This document shows, in pieces, positions 54,704-62,399 of a DNA stretch of 64,000 bases. Source of the stretch: Nocardioides soli (GTDB taxonomy: Bacteria; Actinomycetota; Actinomycetes; Propionibacteriales; Nocardioidaceae); contig NZ_JACHWR010000001.1 of NCBI RefSeq assembly GCF_014191495.1, positions 558,001-622,000 on the forward strand, in the 5' to 3' direction. Numbering within the stretch: the stretch's first letter is position 1; the number at the start of each line of letters is the position of its first letter. The translations under genes were made by a program, and so were the position numbers. The notes below the pieces were generated by a model. That model was given only the letters and a program-made list of their open reading frames with translations. It made no database searches and was not told the DNA's origin.

Positions 54704-55603
54704 TCACCTCAGCCTCCCGTCCGCCTCGATCACGGCGCGGTCGCTGTCGGTGCCGGAGGGGACGACGACACCGACGAGGTCGAGCGCGCCGAAGTCGACG
54801 TACGGGTCGATGACGGCCCGCTGGGCGCTGTCGCGCACGCTGCTGAAGACGCTGGTGACGCGGCCGATGGGCACGCCGGAGACGTACGGGCCGGCGGCCT
54901 CGCTCCCCCACGTGACGACCGTGTCGCCCTTGCCCGGGACCGCGGCGCCGTCGACGAGCTCGAGGTCGAGCCGGCCGTCGCGGCCGAGCACGCCGCGGCC
55001 GTGGACGAAGCCGACGTCCATGCTCCGGCCGACCCGGCCGCCCACGACCGAGTCGGCGTCGACGATCAGCAGCACGGTGGCGGTGGTGCGGGTCACCCGC
55101 AGCACGCGGCCGACGAGCCCGTCGTTGTTGACCACGGTCAGGTCGGGGTGCAGGCCGGCGTCGGAGCCCGCGTCGATGGTGACGGTGCTCGAGAAGGACT
55201 GCGAGGGGCCGAGCCCGACCACCCGGGCCGGCACCAGCGAGTAGCCGATGCTGCGGGCGGCGGCGGTGAGGCCGTCGTACTCCTCGAGGCGGTTGCGGTT
55301 GTAGTCCTGGGTGGCCAGCTGCGAGCGCAGGTCGGAGTTCTCGGCCTGGAGGTCGAGGACGTCGCGCTGCAGGGAGTCCTTGGACCGGAACCACTCGGGC
55401 ACCGCGGTGAGCGGTCGGACGGCGGCCGCGGTGGCGACCTCGACCGGGCCGAAGACCTCGCCGACGGCGCGGCGCACCGGGTCGACCGGCGACGACGTAC
55501 GCGAGTCGAGGGTGATCAGCGTGAGGCAGGCCAGCACCAGCGCCACGAGCACGGACGTCTTCGGGCGGCCCCGGTCCGGGTCGCGGCCCCACCGGCGCGC
55601 CAT
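54704..55603 (-). CDS. mreC: Rod-shape-determining protein MreC
   Basis: A 299-residue periplasmic-side scaffold. Residues about 15-33 form the membrane anchor (SVLVALVLACLTLITL). A coiled coil (SLQRDVLDLQAENSDLRSQLA, about 75-105) and two beta-rich domains follow, with GLVPARV-type motifs (SLVPARVVGLGPS; NNDGLVGRVLRV). The ATG at 55603 overlaps the mreB stop codon (TGATG). Length is normal. Confidence 0.94.
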   Translation of the reverse strand: MARRWGRDPDRGRPKTSVLVALVLACLTLITLDSRTSSPVDPVRRAVGEVFGPVEVATAAAVRPLTAVPEWFRSKDSLQRDVLDLQAENSDLRSQLATQDYNRNRLEEYDGLTAAARSIGYSLVPARVVGLGPSQSFSSTVTIDAGSDAGLHPDLTVVNNDGLVGRVLRVTRTTATVLLIVDADSVVGGRVGRSMDVGFVHGRGVLGRDGRLDLELVDGAAVPGKGDTVVTWGSEAAGPYVSGVPIGRVTSVFSSVRDSAQRAVIDPYVDFGALDLVGVVVPSGTDSDRAVIEADGRLR

Positions 55604-56631
55604 CAGCCCCGCCTCCGGTCGCTGACCAGCACCTGCTGGAGCGCCTCGAACTCCTCCACACACTTGCCCGCGCCCATCGCCACCGACGACAGCGGGGCCT
55701 CGGCGACGTGCACCGGCATGCCGGTCTCGTGCCGCAGCCGCTCGTCGAGACCGCGCAGCAGCGCGCCGCCGCCGGTGAGCACGATGCCGCGGTCCATGAT
55801 GTCGCCGGCCAGCTCGGGCGGCGTCTGGTCGAGGGTGGTGCGGACGGCGTCCACGATCGCGTGCAGCGGCTCCTCGAGAGCCTGGCGCACCTCGGCGCTG
55901 GAGACGGTGACGGTGCGGGGCAGGCCGGAGACCATGTCGCGGCCCCGGATCTCCGCCTCGGGCTCGTCGAGCATCGGGAACGCCGAGCCGAGGGTCATCT
56001 TGACCTCCTCGGCGGTGCGCTCGCCGAGCATCAGCGCGTGCTCCTTCTTCATCCAGGCCACGATCGCCTGGTCGAGGTCGTCGCCGGCGGTGCGGACGGA
56101 GAGGCTGGTGACGATGCCGCCGAGCGAGATCACGGCGACCTCAGTGGTGCCGCCGCCGACGTCGACGACCATGTTGCCGGTCGGCTGGTGCACCGGGAGC
56201 CCGGCACCGATCGCGGCGGCCATCGGCTCCTCGACGATGTAGACCCGCCGGGCGCCGGCCTGGTAGCCCGCCTCCTTGACCGCGCGCTGCTCCACCGCGG
56301 TCACCCCGCTGGGCACGCAGATCACCATCCGCGGCTTCGCGAAGTACCGGCGGCGGTGCACCTGCTCGATGAAGTAGCGCAGCATCTGCTCGGTGGCCTC
56401 GAAGTCGGCGATCACGCCGTCCTTGAGCGGGCGGATCGCGACGATGCTGTCGGGCGTGCGCCCGATCATCCGCTTGGCCTCGTGGCCGACGGCGAGCACC
56501 TCCCCGGTGGCGTCGTTCAGCGCGACCACGCTGGGCTCGTCGAGCAGCACGCCGCGACCGCGCACGTAGACGAGGGTGTTGGCGGTGCCGAGGTCCACGG
56601 CCATGTCACGGCCGATGAAGCTGTTCGCCAT
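55603..56631 (-). CDS. mreB: Actin-like rod-shape protein MreB
   Basis: A 342-residue bacterial actin that guides lateral-wall growth. Nucleotide-binding motifs are DLGTANTLVYV (phosphate 1), VVDVGGGTTEVAVISLGG (phosphate 2) and GIVLTGGGALLRGLDERL (adenosine). It is the first gene of the shape operon. The upstream 463 bp carry several hairpins and should contain its promoter. The ribosome-binding site is short (CAGG). Nocardioides-type organisms are rod- to coccus-shaped, in line with a working elongasome. Confidence 0.97.
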   Translation of the reverse strand: MANSFIGRDMAVDLGTANTLVYVRGRGVLLDEPSVVALNDATGEVLAVGHEAKRMIGRTPDSIVAIRPLKDGVIADFEATEQMLRYFIEQVHRRRYFAKPRMVICVPSGVTAVEQRAVKEAGYQAGARRVYIVEEPMAAAIGAGLPVHQPTGNMVVDVGGGTTEVAVISLGGIVTSLSVRTAGDDLDQAIVAWMKKEHALMLGERTAEEVKMTLGSAFPMLDEPEAEIRGRDMVSGLPRTVTVSSAEVRQALEEPLHAIVDAVRTTLDQTPPELAGDIMDRGIVLTGGGALLRGLDERLRHETGMPVHVAEAPLSSVAMGAGKCVEEFEALQQVLVSDRRRG

Positions 56632-57094
56632 GGGACAACCTGTCGCTGAAGTACCGCCCGACGTTCATGGGTGGTACTGGTGGGGAAGAAGTGACAACAG
56701 GTTAAGGACGCACGGCACGGCGCCACGGGAGGACACGCGGGGTGACCTGCGGAATCGCCGAGCTGGGTCGGCGGGGGCTGGGGTGTCCACGGCCTTCACC
56801 ACCGGTTCACCGGCTGCCCGGGGAAACGACGAGACACGCCGAGCCCGGCCGGGGTGGTCAGGGAATGCGAGCGCGACACGCCGGGGAACGACGGCGTGTC
56901 GTGCTCGTTCTGCCTGACCACCTCCGCGGCGCGACGTCCAGTGCTCGTCGGCCGTCGTGTTGGCCGGGTCAGCCCCCGTTGCCGCCCGTACGGCGCCCGT
57001 GGCGTCGGATGTCAGGTCCTGATGTCAGTCCGGGTGCCGGCTCGGCCTTTCTCGTTTCCCCGGCTGCCCGGGGAAACGAGCACGACACGCCGTC
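56632..57094. other. Structured ndk-mreB intergenic region
   Basis: A 463-bp gap with no credible gene. It holds a perfect hairpin TCGTTTCCCCGG / CCGGGGAAACGA (57052-57079), a copy of its right part (CGGCTGCCCGGGGAAACGA at 56811-56829, same 19-mer at 57061-57079), and a long two-part hairpin (56853-56922). The mreB promoter should lie between 56640 and 56800. Confidence 0.7.
56853..56922. ncRNA. Candidate structured RNA or DNA hairpin between ndk and mreB
   Basis: The outer stem GGTGGTCAGG / CCTGACCACC and the inner stem CGAGCGCGACACGCCG / CGGCGTGTCGTGCTCG (one G-U) enclose an 8-nt loop. Its length, about 70 nt, suits a folded RNA on either strand, but no promoter or family is recognised; it may equally be a terminator-like palindrome. 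Confidence 0.35.
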
Positions 57095-57502
57095 TCAGAG
57101 GTGGGGGAACCAGATCCCGATCTCGCGCTCGGCCGACTCGGGCGAGTCGGAGGCGTGCACGAGGTTCTCGCGGTTGGACAGCGAGAGGTCGCCGCGGATG
57201 GTGCCGGCGGGGGCCTGACGACCGTCGGTCGGGCCGATCAGGGTGCGCACGACCGGGATCGCCTCCTCGCCCTCGACCACCAGGGCGACCAGCGGGCCAC
57301 TGGTGATGAACGCGCGCAGCGGCGGGTAGAAGTCCCGCTCGACGTGCTCGGCGTAGTGCTGGTCGGCCTGCTCCCCGGTGATGGTGCGCAGCTGCATCTC
57401 GACCAGGGACAGCCCCTTGGCCTCGAAGCGGCCGATGATCTGGCCGACCAGGCCGCGGCGGACCGCGTCGGGCTTGAGCAGGACGAGCGTGCGCTGGGTC
57501 AT
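57095..57502 (-). CDS. ndk: Nucleoside diphosphate kinase
   Basis: A 135-residue enzyme that transfers the gamma-phosphate from ATP to NDPs through a phospho-histidine. The active His is in ENLVHASDSPESAEREI, and RGLVGQIIGRFEAKGL and FYPPLRAFITSGPLVALVVEG are typical. ATG at 57502. It lies 10 bp after the PPOX gene's start region on the opposite end and is upstream of mreB by 463 bp. Family normal length. Confidence 0.96.
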   Translation of the reverse strand: MTQRTLVLLKPDAVRRGLVGQIIGRFEAKGLSLVEMQLRTITGEQADQHYAEHVERDFYPPLRAFITSGPLVALVVEGEEAIPVVRTLIGPTDGRQAPAGTIRGDLSLSNRENLVHASDSPESAEREIGIWFPHL

Positions 57503-57512
57503 ACCGAGGACC

Positions 57513-58196
57513 CTATAGAGCAGCGGCCCGCGCCCTGACGTCGGCCGGGACCGGCACGTCGGCGTCGATGTCCGAGACCGCCGCACCGACGACCCGGCGC
57601 ACCGGGATGTGCCCGCCCCAGATGCCGGCCGCGACGTCCTCGGGGTCGTCGACCGGGCCGCCGGCACGGGCCTTCAACGACGCCTCGAGCAGCGGTACGG
57701 CGAGCACCGCGGTCGCCGCGAGCTCCTTGCGGGTCGAGGCGCGCAGCGTCGCCGACCGGCCCGGGACCATGTGGTCGACGATCAGGTCGAGCGCGTGCCG
57801 GCACTCGGCGGGGTCGTCGACCGCGCGGGCGGTGCCGATCACCACGGCGGACCGGTAGTTCATCGAGTGGTGGAAGGCCGAGCGGGCCGTCACCAGCCCG
57901 TCGAGCTCGGTGATCGTGACGCAGACCGTCGCGTCGGTCGCCGCCCGCAGCCAGCCCGCGGCCACCGACCCGTGCAGGTAGAGCGTGCCGCCCGTGTCGG
58001 GGCCGTCGAGGTCCACGGCGTACGCCGTGGGCAGCACCAGCGGGTGGCTGTGCCCGTCCCGGGTCACGGTCACGCCCAGGTGTGCGACCAGCGCGTCGGC
58101 CAGCAGCGCGTGCAGCGCGGCGCGGTCCTCGACCATCCGGTTGCGGCCGCGGCCGACGGTGGTGCGGGGCGTCGGGGAGAGCGGCGTCGTCGTCAC
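57513..58196 (-). CDS. Pyridoxamine-phosphate-oxidase-like flavoprotein
   Basis: A 227-residue split-barrel protein of the PPOX/FMN-binding family. The opening VTTTPLSPTPRTTVGRGRNR is typical of this actinobacterial subgroup. It may bind FMN or F420; substrate unknown. The GTG start at 58196 gives the conserved N-terminus. It is divergent from a MocR regulator, with 70 bp between, which is a common regulator-target pair. Its 3' end is 10 bp before ndk. Confidence 0.85.
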   Translation of the reverse strand: MTTTPLSPTPRTTVGRGRNRMVEDRAALHALLADALVAHLGVTVTRDGHSHPLVLPTAYAVDLDGPDTGGTLYLHGSVAAGWLRAATDATVCVTITELDGLVTARSAFHHSMNYRSAVVIGTARAVDDPAECRHALDLIVDHMVPGRSATLRASTRKELAATAVLAVPLLEASLKARAGGPVDDPEDVAAGIWGGHIPVRRVVGAAVSDIDADVPVPADVRARAAAL

Positions 58197-58218
58197 GGGT
58201 ACTAGCCTGGCCGAGAAG

Positions 58219-58238
58219 TGGCCTGCATACACGGGCCA
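58219..58238. promoter_or_regulatory. Candidate MocR operator
   Basis: TGGCC and GGCCA form an inverted repeat with a 10-nt spacer in the 70-bp gap between the divergent PPOX-type gene and the MocR gene. Position and symmetry fit a shared operator. Confidence 0.4.
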
Positions 58239-58266
58239 ATTCGGCATCAGTTCGACAGGACACTGC

Positions 58267-59610
58267 ATGACGACCCCGCCTCCCTCCCTGGCCCTCTCCC
58301 TCGACCGGTCCGCGCCCGGGCCGCTCGGCCTGCAGCTCTCCGGCCGGATCCGCGAGCTGGTCCTCGACGGCACGCTCGGCCGCGGCGCCCGGCTCCCCAG
58401 CAGCCGGGCGCTGGCGGCCGACCTCGGCGTGAGCCGATCGGTCACCGAGCAGGCCTACGAGCAGCTGCTCGCCGAGGGCTGGCTGGAGTCGCGCCGCGGC
58501 TCGGGCACCTACGTCGCGGCCGGCAGTGCCGCCCGGGCCGTCGCGCCGGCCGTGCGTCGGGCGCCCGCCGAGCGGTCCCTGGTGCGGCTCGACGCCGGCA
58601 CCCCCTGGATCGACCCCCGACACGCCGCCGGCTGGCGGCGCGCCTGGCGCGAGGTCTCGACGGCCCGGCCGCCGCGGGGGTACGACGACCCACGCGGCCT
58701 CCCGGAGCTGCGGGCGCTGCTGGCCGACCGGATCACCCGCAGCCGCGGGGTCCCCGTGCAGGCCGACGAGATCGTGGTCACCAACGGCACCACGGACGGG
58801 CTGCGCCACCTGCTCACCGTGCTGCCGCCCGCCCCGGTCGCGATCGAGGACCCCGGCTACCGGGCCGCCGCGGAGACCGTCCTCGGGCTCGGCCGCGCGG
58901 TGCGGGACCTGCCGGTGCCCGGCACCGTGACGCCGGGCCACCTCGACGGGTGCGCCGCGGCGTACGTGACGCCCGCCCACCAGCACCCGCTCGGCCGGGT
59001 GCTGTCCGGCCCGGACCGGGTGGCGCTGCTCGACGCCGCCCGGGCGGCCGGAGCGGTCGTGGTCGAGGACGACTACGACTCGGAGTTCCGCTACGACGTC
59101 GCGCCGGTGCCGGCGCTGGCCAGCCTCGACCGCTCGCGGGTCGCCTACCTCGGCACCGCCGCCAAGTCGGTCGCGCCGTCGCTGCGGCTCGGCTGGGTGG
59201 TGCCACCGCCCGACCTGCTCGACCGGCTCAACGCGCGCCGGGTGATCACCCACGAGGGCGCCCCGTGGCCGGTGCAGCGGGCCTACCTCGCGCTGCTGCG
59301 CGACGGGTACGTCGACAAGGTGGTGCGCACCGCGCGCCGGGTCTACGCCGAGCGCGCGCCCCGGGTGGCGGCCGCGCTCGCGCCGTACGCCGAGCTGGCC
59401 GGGCCGCTGGCGGGCATGTACTCCACCTGGCTGCTCCCCGAGGCCGACGCGCTGCGCGCCCGGGAGGCCGGCCGACGAGCGGGGTTCGAGGTCAACCTGC
59501 TCTCGGACTACTGCCGCTCGGCTCGGCTGACCGGCCTGGTCGTCGGCTTCGGCGGCGTCACCGACGACGAGCTGGACCGCGCGCTCGCGGCGCTGACCTC
59601 AGGCCTCTGA
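58267..59610 (+). CDS. MocR/PdxR-type GntR-aminotransferase regulator
   Basis: A 447-residue regulator. The N-terminal GntR winged helix is at about 8-75 (LSGRIRELVLDGTLGRGARLPSSRALAADLGVSRSVTEQAYEQL). A class I aminotransferase-like domain follows, with a PLP-type lysine in GTAAKSVAPSLRLGWV and the Asp in VVEDDYDSEFRY. Such proteins sense PLP and control vitamin B6 or amino-acid genes. It is divergent from the PPOX-type gene, which is probably its target. It ends convergently with 12-bp overlap to the DUF4233 gene. Confidence 0.92.
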   Translation: MTTPPPSLALSLDRSAPGPLGLQLSGRIRELVLDGTLGRGARLPSSRALAADLGVSRSVTEQAYEQLLAEGWLESRRGSGTYVAAGSAARAVAPAVRRAPAERSLVRLDAGTPWIDPRHAAGWRRAWREVSTARPPRGYDDPRGLPELRALLADRITRSRGVPVQADEIVVTNGTTDGLRHLLTVLPPAPVAIEDPGYRAAAETVLGLGRAVRDLPVPGTVTPGHLDGCAAAYVTPAHQHPLGRVLSGPDRVALLDAARAAGAVVVEDDYDSEFRYDVAPVPALASLDRSRVAYLGTAAKSVAPSLRLGWVVPPPDLLDRLNARRVITHEGAPWPVQRAYLALLRDGYVDKVVRTARRVYAERAPRVAAALAPYAELAGPLAGMYSTWLLPEADALRAREAGRRAGFEVNLLSDYCRSARLTGLVVGFGGVTDDELDRALAALTSGL

Positions 59611-60063
59611 GCCCGCCTCGTCGCCACCGGCCCCGTCCCGCGTCGCGCGGGCCGCATCGTACGCCGCGTAGGCCGCGGCCCGCTCCCGCTCGATCCGGCG
59701 CCCCAGCAGGTACGCCGAGCCCCACAGCAGGGCGAAGATCGCACCCAGCACGAACATCATCGGGATCACGAAGCCCAGGCCGATCGCGGCCACCTGGATC
59801 ACCCAGCCCAGGCCGTAGGCCCACTCGGCGCGCAGCAGGCCGGCCAGCAGCAGGCAGGCCAGGGCCAGGCCGAGGCCGACGGCCAGCGCGCGTCCGGTCT
59901 CGACGTCGGCGACCGTGATCAGCACCGGCGTGGTGAGCCCGAGGGTGATCGCCTCGAGGCTCAGCACCGCCGCGCACATGCCGCGGCGCGGCGACCGCTC
60001 GCGCTCGTCCGGCGGGGTCGGGACCGCGCGAGCGGGGGTCTCGATGGGCTCGCTGTCGTTCAT
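59599..60063 (-). CDS. DUF4233 membrane protein
   Basis: A 154-residue protein with four membrane helices (about 30-50, 59-77, 84-104, 105-120) and a charged alanine-rich C-terminus. DUF4233 genes regularly follow folC in actinobacteria (for example Rv2446c), and its ATG overlaps the folC stop by 4 nt. Function is unknown; the link with folate metabolism is only positional. It overlaps the 3' end of the MocR gene by 12 bp. Confidence 0.9.
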   Translation of the reverse strand: MNDSEPIETPARAVPTPPDERERSPRRGMCAAVLSLEAITLGLTTPVLITVADVETGRALAVGLGLALACLLLAGLLRAEWAYGLGWVIQVAAIGLGFVIPMMFVLGAIFALLWGSAYLLGRRIERERAAAYAAYDAARATRDGAGGDEAGSEA

Positions 60064-61442
60064 CGGCGTCCTCCCCGGGGACGGACCAGCAGGCTGCGCG
60101 CCTCGCCGACGGTGACGACCGATCCGGTGACCAGCACCGCGCCGGACCCGACCGAGACGCTCGCGGCCGCGCCGGCCTCGGCGAGGGCGGCCGCCTGGTC
60201 GATGGCGTCGGCGAGCCGGGGCGCCACGGTGACCCGGTGCTCGCCGAAGATCTCGCGTGCCGCCCGGGCCAGGCGCTCGGCGGACATCGCGCGGTCGGTG
60301 GAGTTCTGGGTGCACACGACGTGGGCCAGGTGCGGCTCCAGGGCGGCCAGCAGGCCGTCGGCGTCCTTGTCGGTCATCACGCCGATCACGCCGACGAGCG
60401 GGTCGAAGGTGAAGGAGTCCTCGAGCGCCGCGCCGACGGCCTCCGCGCCATGAGGGTTGTGGGCGGCGTCGAGCACGATCGTGGGGCTGCGGCGGACGAT
60501 CTCGAGGCGTCCCGGCGAGGTCACCTCGGCGAACGCCGCGCGCACCACCTCGTCGTCCAGCGGCCGGCCCTGCTCGGCGTCGCCGAGGAACGCCTCGACG
60601 GCGGCCAGCGCGACGGCGGCGTTCTGCGCCTGGTGGGCGCCGTAGAGCGGCAGGAAGACCTCGTCGTACCGCGCCCGCAGCCCCTGCAGCGAGACCACCT
60701 GTCCGCCGACCGCGGGCACCCGGGAGACCACGCCGAACTCCAGGCCCTCCCGAGCCACCGTGGCGCCGACCTCCGCCGCGCGCTCCAGCAGCACCCCGGC
60801 CACGTCGGGCTCCTGCTGGGCGAGGACCGCGGTGGATCCCGGCTTGATGATCCCGGCCTTCTCGACCGCGATCTCGGCGGCCGTCTCACCGAGGTACCGG
60901 GCGTGGTCGACCGCGACGGGCAGCACCACGGCCACCTGGGCGTCGGCGACGTTCGTGGCGTCCCAGGAGCCGCCCATGCCGACCTCGACGACGGCCACGT
61001 CCACCGGCGCGTCGGCGAACGCGGCGTACGCCATGCCGACCACGGTCTCGAAGAACGACAGCGGGTGGTCCTCGCTGACGTCGACGAGGTGGGTGTACGG
61101 CGCGACGTCGTTGAACGCGCGCACGAACTCCTCGTCGGTCAGCGGCTCGCCGTCGATCGAGATCCGCTCCGACATCCGCTCGACGTGCGGGCTGGTGAAC
61201 CGGCCGGTGCGCAGGTCGAGCGCCCGCAGCAGCGTGTCGATCATCCGCGACGTGGAGGTCTTGCCGTTGGTGCCGGTCAGGTGGATCACCGGGTAGGCGC
61301 GCTGGGGGTCGCCGAGCAGCTCGGCGAAGGCGTGGATCCGGTCCAGGGACGGCTCGAGCTTGGTCTCCGGCCAGCGGGACAGCAGCGCGTCCTCGACCTC
61401 TTCGTAGGTCTCGGCGAGTCGGGGTGCGGGTACGTCGGTCAT
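60060..61442 (-). CDS. folC: Folylpolyglutamate/dihydrofolate synthase
   Basis: A 460-residue Mur-ligase-type enzyme that adds glutamate to folates and forms dihydrofolate from dihydropteroate. The ATP loop is HLTGTNGKTSTSRM; other signs are TSPHVERMSERISIDGE, VVEVGMGGSWDATNV (metal/glutamate region) and LDAAHNPHGAEA. The DUF4233 gene is coupled downstream. In related genomes valS stands immediately upstream, but here a vapBC pair and a GNAT gene occupy that place. Confidence 0.95.
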   Translation of the reverse strand: MTDVPAPRLAETYEEVEDALLSRWPETKLEPSLDRIHAFAELLGDPQRAYPVIHLTGTNGKTSTSRMIDTLLRALDLRTGRFTSPHVERMSERISIDGEPLTDEEFVRAFNDVAPYTHLVDVSEDHPLSFFETVVGMAYAAFADAPVDVAVVEVGMGGSWDATNVADAQVAVVLPVAVDHARYLGETAAEIAVEKAGIIKPGSTAVLAQQEPDVAGVLLERAAEVGATVAREGLEFGVVSRVPAVGGQVVSLQGLRARYDEVFLPLYGAHQAQNAAVALAAVEAFLGDAEQGRPLDDEVVRAAFAEVTSPGRLEIVRRSPTIVLDAAHNPHGAEAVGAALEDSFTFDPLVGVIGVMTDKDADGLLAALEPHLAHVVCTQNSTDRAMSAERLARAAREIFGEHRVTVAPRLADAIDQAAALAEAGAAASVSVGSGAVLVTGSVVTVGEARSLLVRPRGGRR

Positions 61443-61496
61443 CTCGCCGACGAGTCTAGAGAGTTCCCTCGGCCCCGATCGGATCGAGGCCAGGTG

Positions 61497-61943
61497 CTAC
61501 GGAGCCAGCGGCTCGATCTCGATCAGGTCTGCGAAGCGCTCGAAGTGACGGCCATGGTCGGTGACGATCACCGCAGCGTGGTTCTCGAGGGCGACCGCCA
61601 CCAGGTTGGCATCGTGCACCTGCTTGCCGGCCACAGCGCCGTGACGGACCATCTCGACCAGACGACGCGTGGACCCTTCGGTGGCATGCAGCGTCTCGAC
61701 ACCGTCCAGAAGGTCCTCCAGCACCGCGACAGCGCGCGGGGCCGGGAGGCCCAGCCCGTTCGACGCGACCGGTCGCGTCGCAGCAGTCAGGAACTCGCGC
61801 ACCGACTGGTCACCGATCGCGAGCGCGCGCTCGTCCTGCTCCAGCAGGCGAACTGCCGCCCGATGGGCCGTTCGTGACCGATCCAGTGCCGCGACCAGGA
61901 CGTTGGTGTCCAGCAGCACCCACTCCGTGCTACCGATCGCCAT
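61497..61943 (-). CDS. vapC: VapC-type PIN-domain toxin
   Basis: A 148-residue PIN ribonuclease. The acidic tetrad is complete: Asp12 in LLDTNVLV, Glu50 in SVREFLTA, Asp111 in VHDANLVA and Asp129 in VTDHGRHF. The ATG overlaps the intended end of vapB by 14 bp, typical of coupled antitoxin-toxin pairs. The toxin reads as intact. Since the antitoxin frame is broken here, control of the toxin is uncertain. Confidence 0.92.
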   Translation of the reverse strand: MAIGSTEWVLLDTNVLVAALDRSRTAHRAAVRLLEQDERALAIGDQSVREFLTAATRPVASNGLGLPAPRAVAVLEDLLDGVETLHATEGSTRRLVEMVRHGAVAGKQVHDANLVAVALENHAAVIVTDHGRHFERFADLIEIEPLAP

Positions 61944-62210
61944 CGCCGGCGGGGACGTCTGAGCCGTCTGAGTCGTCCGGGTAGTAGTCCTCGCGGTTGA
62001 ACGGCTCGGTGCGCCCCGTGTCGACCGTGATCAGGTTGAGCGGTCCACGACGCCGACGCCGCCGAGGCTGCGTGGCCGCGTCATCGAGGTGGCCGCGTCA
62101 TCGAGGACGAGCCTGAGCTCGGCCTCGAGCGAACGACCGTGGGAGCTTGCTCGAGCCTTCAGCCGAGCGACCGTCTCCTCGGAGACGTTGCGGATGTGAA
62201 GGGCGGGCAC
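61930..62210 (-). pseudogene. vapB: VapB antitoxin frameshifted by a 17-bp duplication
   Basis: The GTG start gives MPALHIRNVSEETVARLKAR then ASSHGRSLEA, a FitA/VapB-type ribbon-helix-helix. After DDAAT the frame is lost because a 17-bp unit (GTGGCCGCGTCATCGAG on the plus strand) is perfectly duplicated at 62072-62105. As written, the frame ends at 62031 after 59 residues. Removing one copy restores a full antitoxin: ...LDDAATQPRRRRRRG, then PLNLITVDTGRTEP and an acidic tail ending GDGDR at a TAG overlapping vapC. The lost tail is the usual VapC-binding part. The duplication may be real (switching or inactivation) or a sequencing artefact. Confidence 0.85.
62072..62105. repeat. 17-bp perfect tandem duplication within vapB
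   Basis: Two direct copies of GTGGCCGCGTCATCGAG abut each other (62072-62088 and 62089-62105). A 17-bp step shifts the frame of vapB. Confidence 0.97.
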
Positions 62211-62231
62211 GAAGCAATGCTAGCAACAGTG

Positions 62232-62399
62232 CTAGTGGCCATCACCGCTGATTCACCAAGGGTCTACGCACCCAGTGCACGCACCTCGCCGCGTTGGCGA
62301 CGCTCGGTAGACAACCAGGTATGCCGTCGCGCCGCCGCCTTGCGAGGCACCCACCCTGAACACGGATACCCCCGACGTATCAACGGTGATGACCACTAG
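62232..62399. repeat. 168-bp CTAG-bounded palindromic element, copy B
   Basis: It has the same length and order as copy A at 41967. The ends CTAGTGGCCATCACCG and CGGTGATGACCACTAG are complements with one mismatch. The core has GCACGCACCTCGCCGCGTTG and CGCCTTGCGAGGCAC. The right CTAG supplies the TAG stop of the GNAT gene; the left end is 22 bp before the vapB start. Confidence 0.92.

Noticed and set aside
61497-62399. vapBC plus element B as a genomic island with attachment sites
   Set aside because: No integrase, tRNA end or long flanking direct repeat was seen. The only neighbouring repeat is the palindromic element, also found elsewhere.
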